From Desulforhopalus singaporensis (lineage in GTDB: Bacteria > Desulfobacterota > Desulfobulbia > Desulfobulbales > Desulfocapsaceae), in NCBI RefSeq assembly GCF_900104445.1, contig NZ_FNJI01000002.1, forward strand, positions 62,001 to 126,000: a DNA stretch of 64,000 nt, read 5' to 3'. Below, piece after piece: positions 17,515 through 26,639 of the stretch. The position numbers and the translations under genes are program-made. Below the pieces are notes generated by a model, which saw only the letters and a list, made by a program, of their open reading frames with translations, was not told the DNA's origin and searched no databases. Numbering within the stretch: the first letter of the stretch is position 1; each line of letters starts with the position of its first letter.

Positions 17515-18339
17515 ATGACCCTGACGAAATTACATTTGTCCAGAAAAGCCGGAATGATACTGGTAATCCTCTTGCTTGCAATGCAAAGCGGATGCTCAGG
17601 CTTCAAGGAGACCTTTAACTTCACCTCCATTGATGAAGAAGGCAACGTAATAGAAAACGACAACCTGACCCTGCCGGCCAGGAAGCTGCTGTCCCAGGGG
17701 ATGGATGACTACAACGTCGGTAAATATTTCACGGCTGTGCAATTTTTCGAGGAAATATTGAACAGATACCCGTTCAGCCCCGAAGCGATCCTGGCCGAAC
17801 TCAAAGCCGCCGACTGCTCCTACCATCTCGGTAAATATCTCGAAGCCCTGATGCTTTATGAGGAGTTTGAGGAGCGGCATCCGACCAACGCCTCCATGCC
17901 CTACGTGCTGTATCAAAAAGCGATGTGCAATTACAAGCGCATAGACCGCATCGACCGAGATCCGTCCGGCGCGGAACAGGCCATCCGCCATTTCAACCAG
18001 CTGCTCAAAGCGTATCCCGACTCCCCCTACAGCGCTGAAGCAGAGGCGCGAACCAAGGCTGCAACCGAGTTCCTGGCGAACCACGAATACTTCGTGGTGG
18101 AATACTACGTAAGAACAGCAAAATACGATCAGGCTGCAGTCCGTCTGAACTATCTGCTGGCAGCTTACCCGAAAAGCTCTATCGCGCCCACCGCGACCGA
18201 GCTCCTGGCCCGTATCGAGGCGGGTGATCCACCCGGCTCAAAGCTGTCATCCTGGTTTCCCAAGCTCAACCTGCCGGACTGGACTCTGTTTGGAGGCAAG
18301 GATGAAGAAGACGACTCGGTCGGCCCTGTCGTCCATTAA
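17515..18339 (+). CDS. bamD: Outer-membrane assembly lipoprotein BamD
   Basis: 274 residues. A basic N-terminus and hydrophobic stretch end at a lipobox, LLLAMQSGC, placing the lipidated Cys at residue 27. Tetratricopeptide-like repeats follow (ARKLLSQGMDDYNVGKYF; AELKAADCSYHLGKYLEAL; AIRHFNQLLKAYPDSPY). BamD is the essential TPR lipoprotein of the beta-barrel assembly machine at the inner face of the outer membrane. It begins 19 bp after trxB and is closed by a strong terminator. Confidence 0.9.
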   Translation: MTLTKLHLSRKAGMILVILLLAMQSGCSGFKETFNFTSIDEEGNVIENDNLTLPARKLLSQGMDDYNVGKYFTAVQFFEEILNRYPFSPEAILAELKAADCSYHLGKYLEALMLYEEFEERHPTNASMPYVLYQKAMCNYKRIDRIDRDPSGAEQAIRHFNQLLKAYPDSPYSAEAEARTKAATEFLANHEYFVVEYYVRTAKYDQAAVRLNYLLAAYPKSSIAPTATELLARIEAGDPPGSKLSSWFPKLNLPDWTLFGGKDEEDDSVGPVVH

Positions 18340-18349
18340 CAACACCGGA

Positions 18350-18386
18350 AGAGCAGGCGCCGATGCGGCGCCTGCTCTTTTTTTTT
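18350..18386 (+). terminator. Rho-independent terminator after bamD
   Basis: A perfect 12-bp GC-rich stem (AGAGCAGGCGCC / GGCGCCTGCTCT) with a 5-nt loop is followed by nine T at 18378-18386. It begins 11 bp after the bamD stop and ends the trxAB-bamD unit. It overlaps the very end of the convergent ferredoxin gene. Confidence 0.95.
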
Positions 18387-18828
18387 AAATCATATATTCT
18401 GCAAAGATCCGCTCGTCGTTCAGCGACACTTCCATCGCCCGAACCGGACAGATAGGGACGCACAGGCCACATCCGGTACACTTTTCGGCATCAAAGACAA
18501 CAGCCATCTCCGGACGCTTGACATAGAGAGCCCCGGAGGAGCAGACCCCGGTACAGGCGCCACACTGGAAGCAGTTGTCGTCGTCACGACGAATTCTCGC
18601 GGCCATGCGCTCCACCCGCACCCCAAGATTTCTGAGATAGTCGAGCCCGGACTTTACGTTGCCTTTGCTGGTGCCTTTGAGTTCAATGATCATGAGTCCT
18701 TCACGCTGGAGCAGGATATCGGCCTTGAGAATATTGAACTCGATATCATACTCTTTTACCAGCCGGTAGATATAGGGTTGGTCACTGGCATCCTTGGGAA
18801 ATCGCAGTATATATATTTGGGTGTACAT
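18385..18828 (-). CDS. NIL-domain 4Fe-4S ferredoxin
   Basis: 147 residues. The first ~75 form a NIL domain (IYRLVKEYDIEFNIL, GLMIIELKGTSKGNVKSGLDYL), the ligand-sensing module at the C-terminus of methionine-type ABC ATPases. Two bacterial-ferredoxin cluster sites follow, CFQCGACTGVC and CTGCGLCVPICP, typical of a 2[4Fe-4S] ferredoxin. Proteins of this layout are common in anaerobes, and some are linked to reductive homocysteine/methionine chemistry, but no partner is encoded beside it here. Role not established from context. Confidence 0.9.
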   Translation of the reverse strand: MYTQIYILRFPKDASDQPYIYRLVKEYDIEFNILKADILLQREGLMIIELKGTSKGNVKSGLDYLRNLGVRVERMAARIRRDDDNCFQCGACTGVCSSGALYVKRPEMAVVFDAEKCTGCGLCVPICPVRAMEVSLNDERIFAEYMI

Positions 18829-19111
18829 TACTCTACCTCTTCGGTTAATATTGCTTTAATTATCGGCGTGTTGCCGGCAATGTGGACCGTCCGTCCCGTT
18901 CGTTCTTGTTTGCGATCCAGCGCAGCAGAGACCGGCCCCGGACGCAGGAACAGATACAATCCGAGTGTCAAGTGTACTTCCCGGCCAATATTATGGCAAG
19001 CCCCTTTTTAGCTGAGGACCGGGCGGGGGCAACTGTAAATTATACTGGAAACCGCTTCCCCCTACGGACGGCGACAATCAATCACCTAAAGACGCAACAG
19101 GGATAATAGTT

Positions 19112-19885
19112 ATGGACCCCCGGACACTCACCGACCTGCTGAACCGGGTCAAGGACGCCACCTGCACGGTGGAGGAAGCAATGCAGCAGCTGACCGGATT
19201 TCCATCGGAGATCATGGAGCACGCCAATCTTGACCACCAGCGCCATTTACGCACCGGCATTCCCGAGGTTATCTACGGCGCTTCAAAAACTGTTGAGCAG
19301 ATAATCACCATTGCCCGTGCCATGCTAAAGAGGGCGAGCCCCGTACTGGTAACCAGGGTCGACCCCCAAAAAGCAGCGAAGATTCTTTGCAGCTGTCCAG
19401 AACTTGAATACCACGAACCTGCAGGTCTGCTTTGTGCCAACAAGGCAGACGTGAGGATGCAGAAAACCCGGGGCAAGGCCCTTGTGGTATGTGCCGGGAC
19501 CTCCGATATTCGGGTTGCAGAAGAGGCGCGGCTGACCCTGGAGCTGTTCGGTCATCCGGTGGGAAGTCTCTACGACATCGGGGTGGCCGGCCTCCATCGC
19601 CTGTTTTACAGACAACAACTGCTCCATGAGGCATCCGTTATCATTGTCGTGGCCGGAATGGAGGGGGCACTGCCCAGTGTCGTCGCCGGTCTTGCCAGGG
19701 CTCCGGTTATCGCGGTGCCGACCTCAGTCGGATACGGCGCAAGCCTCGGCGGCATCGCTGCGCTTCTTGGGATGCTCAACAGCTGCGCTCCCGGAGTAGC
19801 CGTGGTGAATATTGACAATGGGTTCGGTGCCGCCTGTATGGCACACGCAATCAACTGCGACTATAGCGACGATGCCCCCCAGTAA
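19112..19885 (+). CDS. larB: Nickel-pincer cofactor biosynthesis protein LarB (PurE-like)
   Basis: 257 residues. The N-terminal part has the LarB signature ANLDHQRHLRTGIPEVIYG, and the C-terminal half is an AIR-carboxylase (PurE) fold with CAGTSDIRVAEEA, VAGMEGALPSVVAGL and PTSVGYGASLGG. LarB carboxylates and hydrolyses nicotinic acid adenine dinucleotide to start the nickel-pincer cofactor used by LarA-type racemases. larC, larE and larA are not nearby, so it acts with distant genes. AGGGA lies 8 nt before the ATG. Confidence 0.9.
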   Translation: MDPRTLTDLLNRVKDATCTVEEAMQQLTGFPSEIMEHANLDHQRHLRTGIPEVIYGASKTVEQIITIARAMLKRASPVLVTRVDPQKAAKILCSCPELEYHEPAGLLCANKADVRMQKTRGKALVVCAGTSDIRVAEEARLTLELFGHPVGSLYDIGVAGLHRLFYRQQLLHEASVIIVVAGMEGALPSVVAGLARAPVIAVPTSVGYGASLGGIAALLGMLNSCAPGVAVVNIDNGFGAACMAHAINCDYSDDAPQ

Positions 19886-19915
19886 TTTCACCTCGCTGAA
19901 CCCGGCCGCCATGCA

Positions 19916-19961
19916 AAGGCAAAGACACAAGACAAGCGACCTCCATTTGGTTCTTTGCCTT
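19916..19961. terminator. Long-loop inverted repeat after larB
   Basis: AAGGCAAAGA (19916-19925) and TCTTTGCCTT (19952-19961) are perfect 10-bp arms separated by 26 nt. It starts 30 bp after larB and lies just before the secDF promoter. No T tract follows, so it is only a possible larB terminator. Confidence 0.4.
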
Positions 19962-19992
19962 GAGAAATGCACCCTATTTCACACCGCAGAAC

Positions 19993-20020
19993 TTGCAAGA
20001 TTCATGCATTGCGGTATAAT
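19993..20020 (+). promoter_or_regulatory. Predicted sigma70 promoter of secDF
   Basis: TTGCAA (19993-19998), a 16-bp spacer and a perfect TATAAT (20015-20020). Transcription would begin near 20027, about 58 nt before the secDF ATG. Confidence 0.75.
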
Positions 20021-20084
20021 CGCATGGTTTGACCTAATTTGATTACCGCTTCTTGCTCATATTACGATAATTTCAGGAAAATCC

Positions 20085-22652
20085 ATGAACACTGCACTCA
20101 AACTCAAACTCGCGCTTCTGGTCGCCATAATGGCTCTCGCCGTTGTCACTGTGGTGCCCTCTTTTTATGCCAACACTCCTTCCTGGTGGAAAACCTACAT
20201 GGCTCCGGAAGGGTTGCGGCTGGGCCTTGATCTCCAGGGCGGAATGCACCTGGTTCTCAAGGTCAACCTGAAAAAGGCTGAGGAGAACAACCTTGAATTC
20301 GCCGCAAACGACCTCAAGGATACGCTTGCGGAAAATTCCATAAGCGCTGTAAGAACAGCTTCCCCCTCACCCGACACGGTAATCTTCACCCTGCCCAACA
20401 GCAGCGCCACCGACAAGGTCACGAAAATGATTGGTGAAGACTTCCCAGACCTCAACGCCAGGGTAGAGGCGAAAGAAGGCAGTTTTCCCAGGATCTTCCT
20501 GACTCTTAACAACGACAAGAAACAATATATCAAGGATAATGCAGTAGAACAGTCCCTTGAAATTTTACGTAACAGAATCGACCAGTTTGGCGTTGCAGAA
20601 CCGGTCATTATCAGGCAGGGGACATCTGAGATCGTCATCCAGCTCCCCGGGGTAAAAGATCCCCAGCGTGCGCTCAAACTGTTGGGCGACACCGCCCAGC
20701 TCGAATTTCGGCTGGTCGCCGAATCAGCGGGAATCAATCTCAATGAGCTTATCGCCGACGCAACTCATCTTGGCCAGTGGCACGACGGAGAACCGGTTGC
20801 AAAGCTCAACCGGGCACTTTCCGGACGGCTGCCCGACAATACTTCCATATATTTTGAAAAACAGGTAGACAAGCAGACCAAGCAGGAATTTACCATACCC
20901 ATCCTGCTTGAAAACAAGATCCTCATGACCGGCGAGATGGTCAAAGACGCCCAGGTCCGGATTGGCGGCACCTTCAACGAACCCTACGTAAGCCTCGACA
21001 TGACAAGCCGGGGAGGCAAGGTGTTTGCCCATATTACAGAACAAAATGTCGGCAGACGCATGGCGATAGTACTCGACGACGTTGTCCGTTCCGCCCCGGT
21101 CATCCGCGAACGGATTCTCGGCGGATCGGCCCAGATATCCGGCAGCTTCACCCATGAAGAAGCGTCGGACCTCGCCATCGTTCTGCGGGTGGGCGCCCTT
21201 CCCGCCCCCGTTGACATTATCCAGAACATGACCGTCGGGGCAAGCCTTGGACAGGATTCCATCAATAAAGGACTAACATCTGGTATTTTCGGGGCACTTA
21301 TCGTTCTCGGCTTTATGATCATCTATTACCGGCTCTCCGGTATTATTGCCAATTTTGCGCTGCTCCTCAATATCCTGCTGCTCTTTTCAGGCCTGGCCAT
21401 CCTCAACGCCACCCTCACCCTGCCGGGTATCGCAGGTATTATCCTCTCCATAGGTATGGCGGTTGACGCCAACGTTCTCATCTTTGAGAGGATGCGCGAG
21501 GAATTTGGACTCGGTAAATCGGTACGCTCCAGTATCGACAGCGGTTTCGGCAAAGCCTTTCTGACCATTGTCGACTCCCAGGTAACCACGCTTATTACGG
21601 CCCTGGCCCTGTTTCTGTTCGGTACCGGACCCATCAAGGGTTTTGCGGTAACACTTTCTCTGGGTATCGTCTTCAACCTCTTCGCCGCCCTTTTCTTCAG
21701 CCGGCTTATGTTTGACACCATCAATTCTGTAAAACCGATGGAAAAACTCAACTTCCTGCTGATAGCGAAAAAGTCCACCCTCGACTTTCTTAAATTGAAG
21801 AAAATCGCCTTTGCCCTGTCGTCCATAATGGTTATTATCGGACTGCTGGCTTTTATCCAGATCACCAGGGGACAGGCCAACCTCGGCGTCGACTTCACCG
21901 GCGGCTCCCTTCTCCAGTATAAGGCCGACCAGCCGTTCACCATTGGCGAGGTGCGCAACGCGTTCCACCGCAACGATATGCAGGACCTGAATTTTCAGGA
22001 AGTGGAGAACGAGAACCGGTTGATCATCAAGATCAAGAAATCCGATGCGGTGGTGGCAAATCTCGATCAGCAGGTCAGTACCATCTTAAAAAACGAATTT
22101 CCCGAAAAAGCATTCAACCTGGAAAGCGAGTCGGAAATCGGGTCGTCGGTCAGCTCCGTGCTGCGCAACAAGGCGATCCAGGCGATTATTATCTCCCTTG
22201 CCGGCGTTATCGTCTACCTGGCCTTTCGGTTCGACATACGGTTCGGACTGGCAGCGGCCATCGCGACCTTTCATGACGTCATCGTGGTACTGGGCATCTG
22301 CTGGCTGCTCAACATCGAGATCACCCTGCTGATCGTCACCGCCTTACTCACTCTGGCCGGGTATTCCCTCAACGACTCCGTGGTCGTGTTCGACAGGATC
22401 AGGGAAAACATGATAAAATCGGCAAACAAGTCGGTGGAATCCAATATTAACGACAGCATCAACCAGGTGCTCAGCAGGACAATCGTCACCTCGCTCACCA
22501 CCATCATAGTTCTGGCATCGATTTTCTTTGTCGGCGGAGCTGTCATTCACGACTTCGCCTTCGCCCTGCTCACCGGTATAGTGGTGGGTACCTATTCATC
22601 CATCTTCATCGCCAGCCCGGTCCTTACCGTGCTCGGCAAGAAAAGGCTCTAG
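20085..22652 (+). CDS. secDF: Fused SecD-SecF protein translocase accessory subunit
   Basis: 855 residues joining SecD (to ~residue 540) and SecF (~residues 565-855) in one chain. The SecD N-terminus shows LGLDLQGGMHLVLKV after the first membrane helix, then a periplasmic P1 domain and a bundle with GIAGIILSIGMAVDANVLIFERMREE (given in two parts: GIAGIILSIGMAVDANV, LIFERMREE). The SecF part has the LGVDFTGGSLLQYK motif and LTLAGYSLNDSVVVFDRIREN. Twelve membrane segments are expected. It uses the proton gradient to pull proteins through SecYEG. yajC is not upstream. Fusion is known in several lineages; here there is no stop or frame break between halves. Confidence 0.95.
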   Translation: MNTALKLKLALLVAIMALAVVTVVPSFYANTPSWWKTYMAPEGLRLGLDLQGGMHLVLKVNLKKAEENNLEFAANDLKDTLAENSISAVRTASPSPDTVIFTLPNSSATDKVTKMIGEDFPDLNARVEAKEGSFPRIFLTLNNDKKQYIKDNAVEQSLEILRNRIDQFGVAEPVIIRQGTSEIVIQLPGVKDPQRALKLLGDTAQLEFRLVAESAGINLNELIADATHLGQWHDGEPVAKLNRALSGRLPDNTSIYFEKQVDKQTKQEFTIPILLENKILMTGEMVKDAQVRIGGTFNEPYVSLDMTSRGGKVFAHITEQNVGRRMAIVLDDVVRSAPVIRERILGGSAQISGSFTHEEASDLAIVLRVGALPAPVDIIQNMTVGASLGQDSINKGLTSGIFGALIVLGFMIIYYRLSGIIANFALLLNILLLFSGLAILNATLTLPGIAGIILSIGMAVDANVLIFERMREEFGLGKSVRSSIDSGFGKAFLTIVDSQVTTLITALALFLFGTGPIKGFAVTLSLGIVFNLFAALFFSRLMFDTINSVKPMEKLNFLLIAKKSTLDFLKLKKIAFALSSIMVIIGLLAFIQITRGQANLGVDFTGGSLLQYKADQPFTIGEVRNAFHRNDMQDLNFQEVENENRLIIKIKKSDAVVANLDQQVSTILKNEFPEKAFNLESESEIGSSVSSVLRNKAIQAIIISLAGVIVYLAFRFDIRFGLAAAIATFHDVIVVLGICWLLNIEITLLIVTALLTLAGYSLNDSVVVFDRIRENMIKSANKSVESNINDSINQVLSRTIVTSLTTIIVLASIFFVGGAVIHDFAFALLTGIVVGTYSSIFIASPVLTVLGKKRL

Positions 22653-22663
22653 TCAGGTGAGAG

Positions 22664-23401
22664 ATGGAAAATAGAGTCCAGTTACCGCAATTTGTCCATC
22701 GATTGGGAAAGGATGAGCGGTTTACGTTCGACTGCCATAGCGGGGTCAGCTGTTTCACCCAATGCTGCCGCATGCTTGAGTTGGCGCTCACCCCCTACGA
22801 TGTGCTCCGGCTGCGCCGGGGAGCCGGCTGCAGCTCAAGCGAGATGCTTGAGAAATATATAATCATGGAGCATGAACCCGGAGAACCTTTTCCCAGATTT
22901 TACCTGACCATGGTGGACGATGGCCGCGCCAGCTGCGTGTTCGTCGGCAGGCGGGGATGCACTGTATACGACCATCGCCCCTCGGCGTGCCGGTCATACC
23001 CGCTTGGGCGGGCGGTGATGAGAGTGGACGGGGACAGGCTTGAGGAACATTTCGTCCTGATAAAAGAGCATCACTGCCAAGGCTTCAGCGAAGCCAGGGT
23101 CAATACGGCCGCTACCTACGGGCAGCATCAGGGGCTGGCCGAATACAACCATTTCAACGATCGTCTTGCCGCGATCCTGCAGCACGACGCTGTCAGGAAC
23201 GGTTTTATCCCTTCCGTCGGTCAGGTGGACAAGTTTATCCTCAGTCTGTACGACCTCGATACTTTCAAAGACCGGCTGCTCACAGACCGGCTCGGCGGCA
23301 TCAAGCCTGACGAGCAACAGATGAACAAAATGGAAGATGACCGTGAACTGCTCGGGTTTGCAATTGACTGGCTTTGCGACCAGCTTTTTTCAGGCCTGTG
23401 A
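22664..23401 (+). CDS. YkgJ-family cysteine-cluster protein
   Basis: 245 residues. The cysteine-cluster domain is visible in FDCHSGVSCFTQCCR (~residues 23-37), then RRGCTVYDHRPSACRSYPLGR (~residues 97-117; split: RRGCTVYDHRPSAC, RSYPLGR). These cysteines probably bind a metal or Fe-S cluster, but no enzymatic role is established for the family. It starts 11 bp after secDF, so it is probably co-transcribed. GGTGAGAG precedes the ATG. Confidence 0.85.
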   Translation: MENRVQLPQFVHRLGKDERFTFDCHSGVSCFTQCCRMLELALTPYDVLRLRRGAGCSSSEMLEKYIIMEHEPGEPFPRFYLTMVDDGRASCVFVGRRGCTVYDHRPSACRSYPLGRAVMRVDGDRLEEHFVLIKEHHCQGFSEARVNTAATYGQHQGLAEYNHFNDRLAAILQHDAVRNGFIPSVGQVDKFILSLYDLDTFKDRLLTDRLGGIKPDEQQMNKMEDDRELLGFAIDWLCDQLFSGL

Positions 23402-23437
23402 GATGATTCACAAGCTATATCCAAGGTACTTTTTGTT

Positions 23438-24064
23438 ATGTTAAAACTTATCGTCTTTGACTGCGACGGCGTCATGTTCGACTCAAAGCAGGCCAATATC
23501 GCATACTACAACCACCTGCTGGATCACTTCGGATTGCCGAAAATGGATAGCGGCGAGGAAGATTACGTGCACATGAGCAGCGTGATTGAAGCGATCACCC
23601 GCATTTTCAGCAGGCACCGCTCTCCAAACCTTGACCAGGTACATGAGTACCGCCTGCAGATCACCTACGAACCATTTTTGCAACACATGAAGATGGAACC
23701 GGACCTGGTTTACTTCCTTGAGAGGGTGTGGAAAAAATACCGCCTGGCCATCTCCACCAACAGAACCAATACCATGCTCCCACTCCTGGAGAGTCACAAC
23801 CTGGACCACTACTTCGAGAAGGTGGTAACCGCGGCCACGGCAAAGCGCCCGAAACCGGCACCCGACGGACTGCTGGAGATTCTCGACCATTTCAACTGCG
23901 CCCCCGAGGAAGCACTCTTTATCGGCGACTCAATCGTTGACCAGCAGCACGCGTCAGCCTGTGGCGTCGACCTGATCGCGTTTAAAAACAGCGATCTCGA
24001 GGCCCGCTATCACGTCGACAGCTTCAAAGAGATCCTGCAGCTTCCGCCCTTTGGCAGAAGCTAG
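23438..24064 (+). CDS. HAD-superfamily phosphatase
   Basis: 208 residues. Motif I is VFDCDGVMFDS (nucleophile Asp near residue 8), motif II is AISTNRTN, motif III is the Lys in AKRPKPAPDG, and motif IV is FIGDSIVD. The helical cap follows motif I, as in phosphoglycolate phosphatase or beta-phosphoglucomutase groups. It should hydrolyse a small phosphoester; the substrate cannot be read from sequence. It follows the YkgJ-type gene by 36 bp. Confidence 0.85.
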   Translation: MLKLIVFDCDGVMFDSKQANIAYYNHLLDHFGLPKMDSGEEDYVHMSSVIEAITRIFSRHRSPNLDQVHEYRLQITYEPFLQHMKMEPDLVYFLERVWKKYRLAISTNRTNTMLPLLESHNLDHYFEKVVTAATAKRPKPAPDGLLEILDHFNCAPEEALFIGDSIVDQQHASACGVDLIAFKNSDLEARYHVDSFKEILQLPPFGRS

Positions 24065-24087
24065 ACAGTATCGATCGGCCGGCCTTC

Positions 24088-25059
24088 TCAGACCAGGAAG
24101 CGGAACTCTCCTTTTCCCAGCAGATTATGCAGGTGCAGAAGACCGATCAGGCGGTGCTTTTCATCCACCACAGGCAGCGCGGTGATTTCATGGCGTTGCA
24201 TGATCGACAGGGCATCGGCTGCCATGTGGTCGATGTCTATGGTAATCGGATCGTGGGTCATCAGTCCAGCGGCGTCGATTTCATTGAGAACTTTACCCGA
24301 AGTGAGAGCCCGCCTGATATCGCCGTCGGTAACTATACCCAGCAGCACCTTGTTATCATCGAGAACCAATACCACCCCGCGGTTTTTGTTGTTGAGTTCC
24401 TCTATGGTCCTGATCGCTGACAGATCCGAGCTCACCCAGGGGATGTCATCGCCGGTAAGCATCACTTCCGACACCCCGACTTTCAGACGCTGGCCAAGGC
24501 TGCCTCCAGGGTGATTTTGGCGAAAATCCTCCGCCTGGAACTGTTTTCTTTTCAGCAGTACAACCGACAGGGCATCACCCATTGCAAGGGTCGCGGTGGT
24601 GCTGGTGGTCGGGGCAAGCCCAAGTGGGCATGCTTCTTTCGGGATGGCAATATCAAGGACAATATCCGCTGCCAAGGCAAGAGAGGAATTACGCCCCCCG
24701 GTCATGGCAATGATCGGGTTACCGCGCTTTTTGATGCTGGACAACAAGCTGTTCAGTTCGGAGGTCTCCCCTGAATAGGAGATTGCGAGGACGACATCCC
24801 CGCTCATAACCATACCGAGGTCACCGTGCATGGCTTCAACCGGGTGCAGAAAAAAAGATGGCGTACCGGTGCTGTTGAGGGTGGCGGAAATTTTCTGTCC
24901 GACTATCCCCGATTTGCCGATCCCGGTAATAACGAGTCTTCCACGACTGGCCAGTATGGTTTCAATGGCCTTCACGAACTCTTCCCCAATGTTTTCTCTC
25001 ACTGCTGAAAGTCCGCGCTCTTCAGTCAAAAGCACTTCTTTGGCCGCTTCAATTGTCAT
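24088..25059 (-). CDS. kdsD: D-arabinose-5-phosphate isomerase
   Basis: 323 residues: an N-terminal SIS sugar-isomerase domain (RLVITGIGKSGIVGQKIS, FLHPVEAMHGDLGMV, AISYSGETSEL) followed by two CBS domains (~residues 200-320). This is the standard KdsD/GutQ layout. It interconverts ribulose-5-phosphate and arabinose-5-phosphate for Kdo, and so lipid A-core, synthesis. AGGGA lies at good spacing before the ATG. It is convergent with the HAD gene and divergent from metK. Confidence 0.94.
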   Translation of the reverse strand: MTIEAAKEVLLTEERGLSAVRENIGEEFVKAIETILASRGRLVITGIGKSGIVGQKISATLNSTGTPSFFLHPVEAMHGDLGMVMSGDVVLAISYSGETSELNSLLSSIKKRGNPIIAMTGGRNSSLALAADIVLDIAIPKEACPLGLAPTTSTTATLAMGDALSVVLLKRKQFQAEDFRQNHPGGSLGQRLKVGVSEVMLTGDDIPWVSSDLSAIRTIEELNNKNRGVVLVLDDNKVLLGIVTDGDIRRALTSGKVLNEIDAAGLMTHDPITIDIDHMAADALSIMQRHEITALPVVDEKHRLIGLLHLHNLLGKGEFRFLV

Positions 25060-25438
25060 CTGATTATCCCTATTGCGTTACAGGTGGAATATTATTCTGA
25101 AATATCGGGATATAGAGCCCTCCCGTCGTTACCGGGGCAACTGTAAGCATCTTTTGCACCGCCGCAACAAAAAATGGCGCACCTGTTACCCATTTAGGTG
25201 AAGGTTTTCTCGTAAACTTATTTTCTCAAACTGTAATTGTCATTCGCCATCCCAGAAAAGCACCGCCTGACTGACCGTGATGTTTTGTAATATGAGCGTT
25301 TGGTGATGGATCCAGATTTTTTTTGTCCAAATAAAATACTTTTTTTGCGTTCTTTTGTTGTAATTAGTAGTACAATGTGTACCTTTTGCAATCGTTAATA
25401 GAACAGTTACGCGAGACAATCCAATCATAGGAGTTAAG
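25060..25438. other. 379-bp divergent region between kdsD and metK
   Basis: I see no gene. A 62-codon minus-strand frame (25240-25428) is A+T-biased and has no ribosome-binding site. I looked for a SAM- or SAH-type riboswitch ahead of metK-ahcY and did not recognise one by sequence. A TACAAT -10-like element lies in the A+T-rich part near 25370, but no good -35 accompanies it. Confidence 0.5.
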
Positions 25439-26602
25439 ATGTCAGCTTATTTATTTACCTCTGAATCGGTTTCAGAAGGTCATCCTGACAAAGTTGCCGA
25501 CCAAATATCAGATGCAATACTCGATTCCATCCTGGAACAGGACACCCAGGCCAGGGTCGCCTGCGAGACGCTGGTTACCACCGGAATGGTGCTCATAGCC
25601 GGTGAGATCACTACTTCCGCCTGGGTGGACATGCCAGACGTTGTAAGAAAAACGGTCAAGGGAATTGGTTACAATTCTTCAGATATGGGTTTTGACTGGC
25701 AATCCTGCGCAGTCATGACCTCGATCGACAAACAGTCCACCGACATCGCCCAGGGAGTCGATGAAGGAAGCGGTCTCGATCTCGACCAGGGAGCAGGCGA
25801 CCAGGGAATTATGTTCGGCTACGCCTGTAACGAGACCGAGGTGCTTATGCCGATGCCGATTACCCTGGCCCACCGCTTGACCAAACGGCAGGCCGAGGTG
25901 CGCAAGGCGAAAATACTGCCCTGGCTCAGACCCGATGCCAAGAGCCAGGTGACCATAGAATATGAAGGCAACGTCCCGAAGCGCATCGAGGCGGTGGTTC
26001 TTTCCACCCAGCATGACGAGACAATAAGCTACGAAGCGCTCAAGGAAGGGGTGATTGAGGAGATCGTAAAACCTATCCTGCCCCTTGATATGGTCGACAA
26101 GAACACCAAATATTTCATCAACCCTACCGGACGGTTCGTTATCGGCGGGCCCGTCGGCGACTGCGGCGTTACCGGTAGAAAAATTATCGTCGACACCTAC
26201 GGCGGGAAAGGGTCCCACGGCGGCGGCGCGTTCTCCGGCAAAGACCCATCCAAGGTCGACAGGTCGAGCTCCTACTATGGTCGCTACGTCGCCAAAAATC
26301 TCGTAGCAGCGGGAATCGCCGATGAAATAGAGGTACAAATTGCCTACGCCATCGGCATATCCAACCCGGTATCGATCAACGTCAACAGCTTCGGCACCGG
26401 AAAAATTTCCGACTCAAGGATCAAGCAGCTCATCGTCGACCATTTCGACCTGAGACCCAAAGCCATCGTCGCCCAGCTTGACCTGCTCAGACCGATCTAC
26501 CGTGAAACAGCAGCCTACGGACATTTCGGCAGAGAGCTCGACTCGTTCACATGGGAAAAGACCGATAAAGCCGATCTTCTCAGGGATTCGGCAAACCTCT
26601 GA
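25439..26602 (+). CDS. metK: S-adenosylmethionine synthetase
   Basis: 387 residues, canonical length. Substrate-binding motifs are all present: [19 protein letters not shown] at the N-terminus, [12 protein letters not shown] near residue 118, and the phosphate loop [16 protein letters not shown] near residue 265. It forms SAM from methionine and ATP. AGGAG lies 7 nt before the ATG. ahcY follows after 37 bp, giving a compact activated-methyl-cycle pair. Confidence 0.98.
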   Translation: MSAYLFTSESVSEGHPDKVADQISDAILDSILEQDTQARVACETLVTTGMVLIAGEITTSAWVDMPDVVRKTVKGIGYNSSDMGFDWQSCAVMTSIDKQSTDIAQGVDEGSGLDLDQGAGDQGIMFGYACNETEVLMPMPITLAHRLTKRQAEVRKAKILPWLRPDAKSQVTIEYEGNVPKRIEAVVLSTQHDETISYEALKEGVIEEIVKPILPLDMVDKNTKYFINPTGRFVIGGPVGDCGVTGRKIIVDTYGGKGSHGGGAFSGKDPSKVDRSSSYYGRYVAKNLVAAGIADEIEVQIAYAIGISNPVSINVNSFGTGKISDSRIKQLIVDHFDLRPKAIVAQLDLLRPIYRETAAYGHFGRELDSFTWEKTDKADLLRDSANL

Positions 26603-26639
26603 TACGAAGATTGTCATCATTTTCTAAAGGGATATCCCA

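Noticed and set aside
25060-25438. SAM or SAH riboswitch ahead of metK-ahcY
   Set aside because: Expected by function, but I could not recognise conserved core sequences of any SAM/SAH class; a covariance-model search would be decisive.
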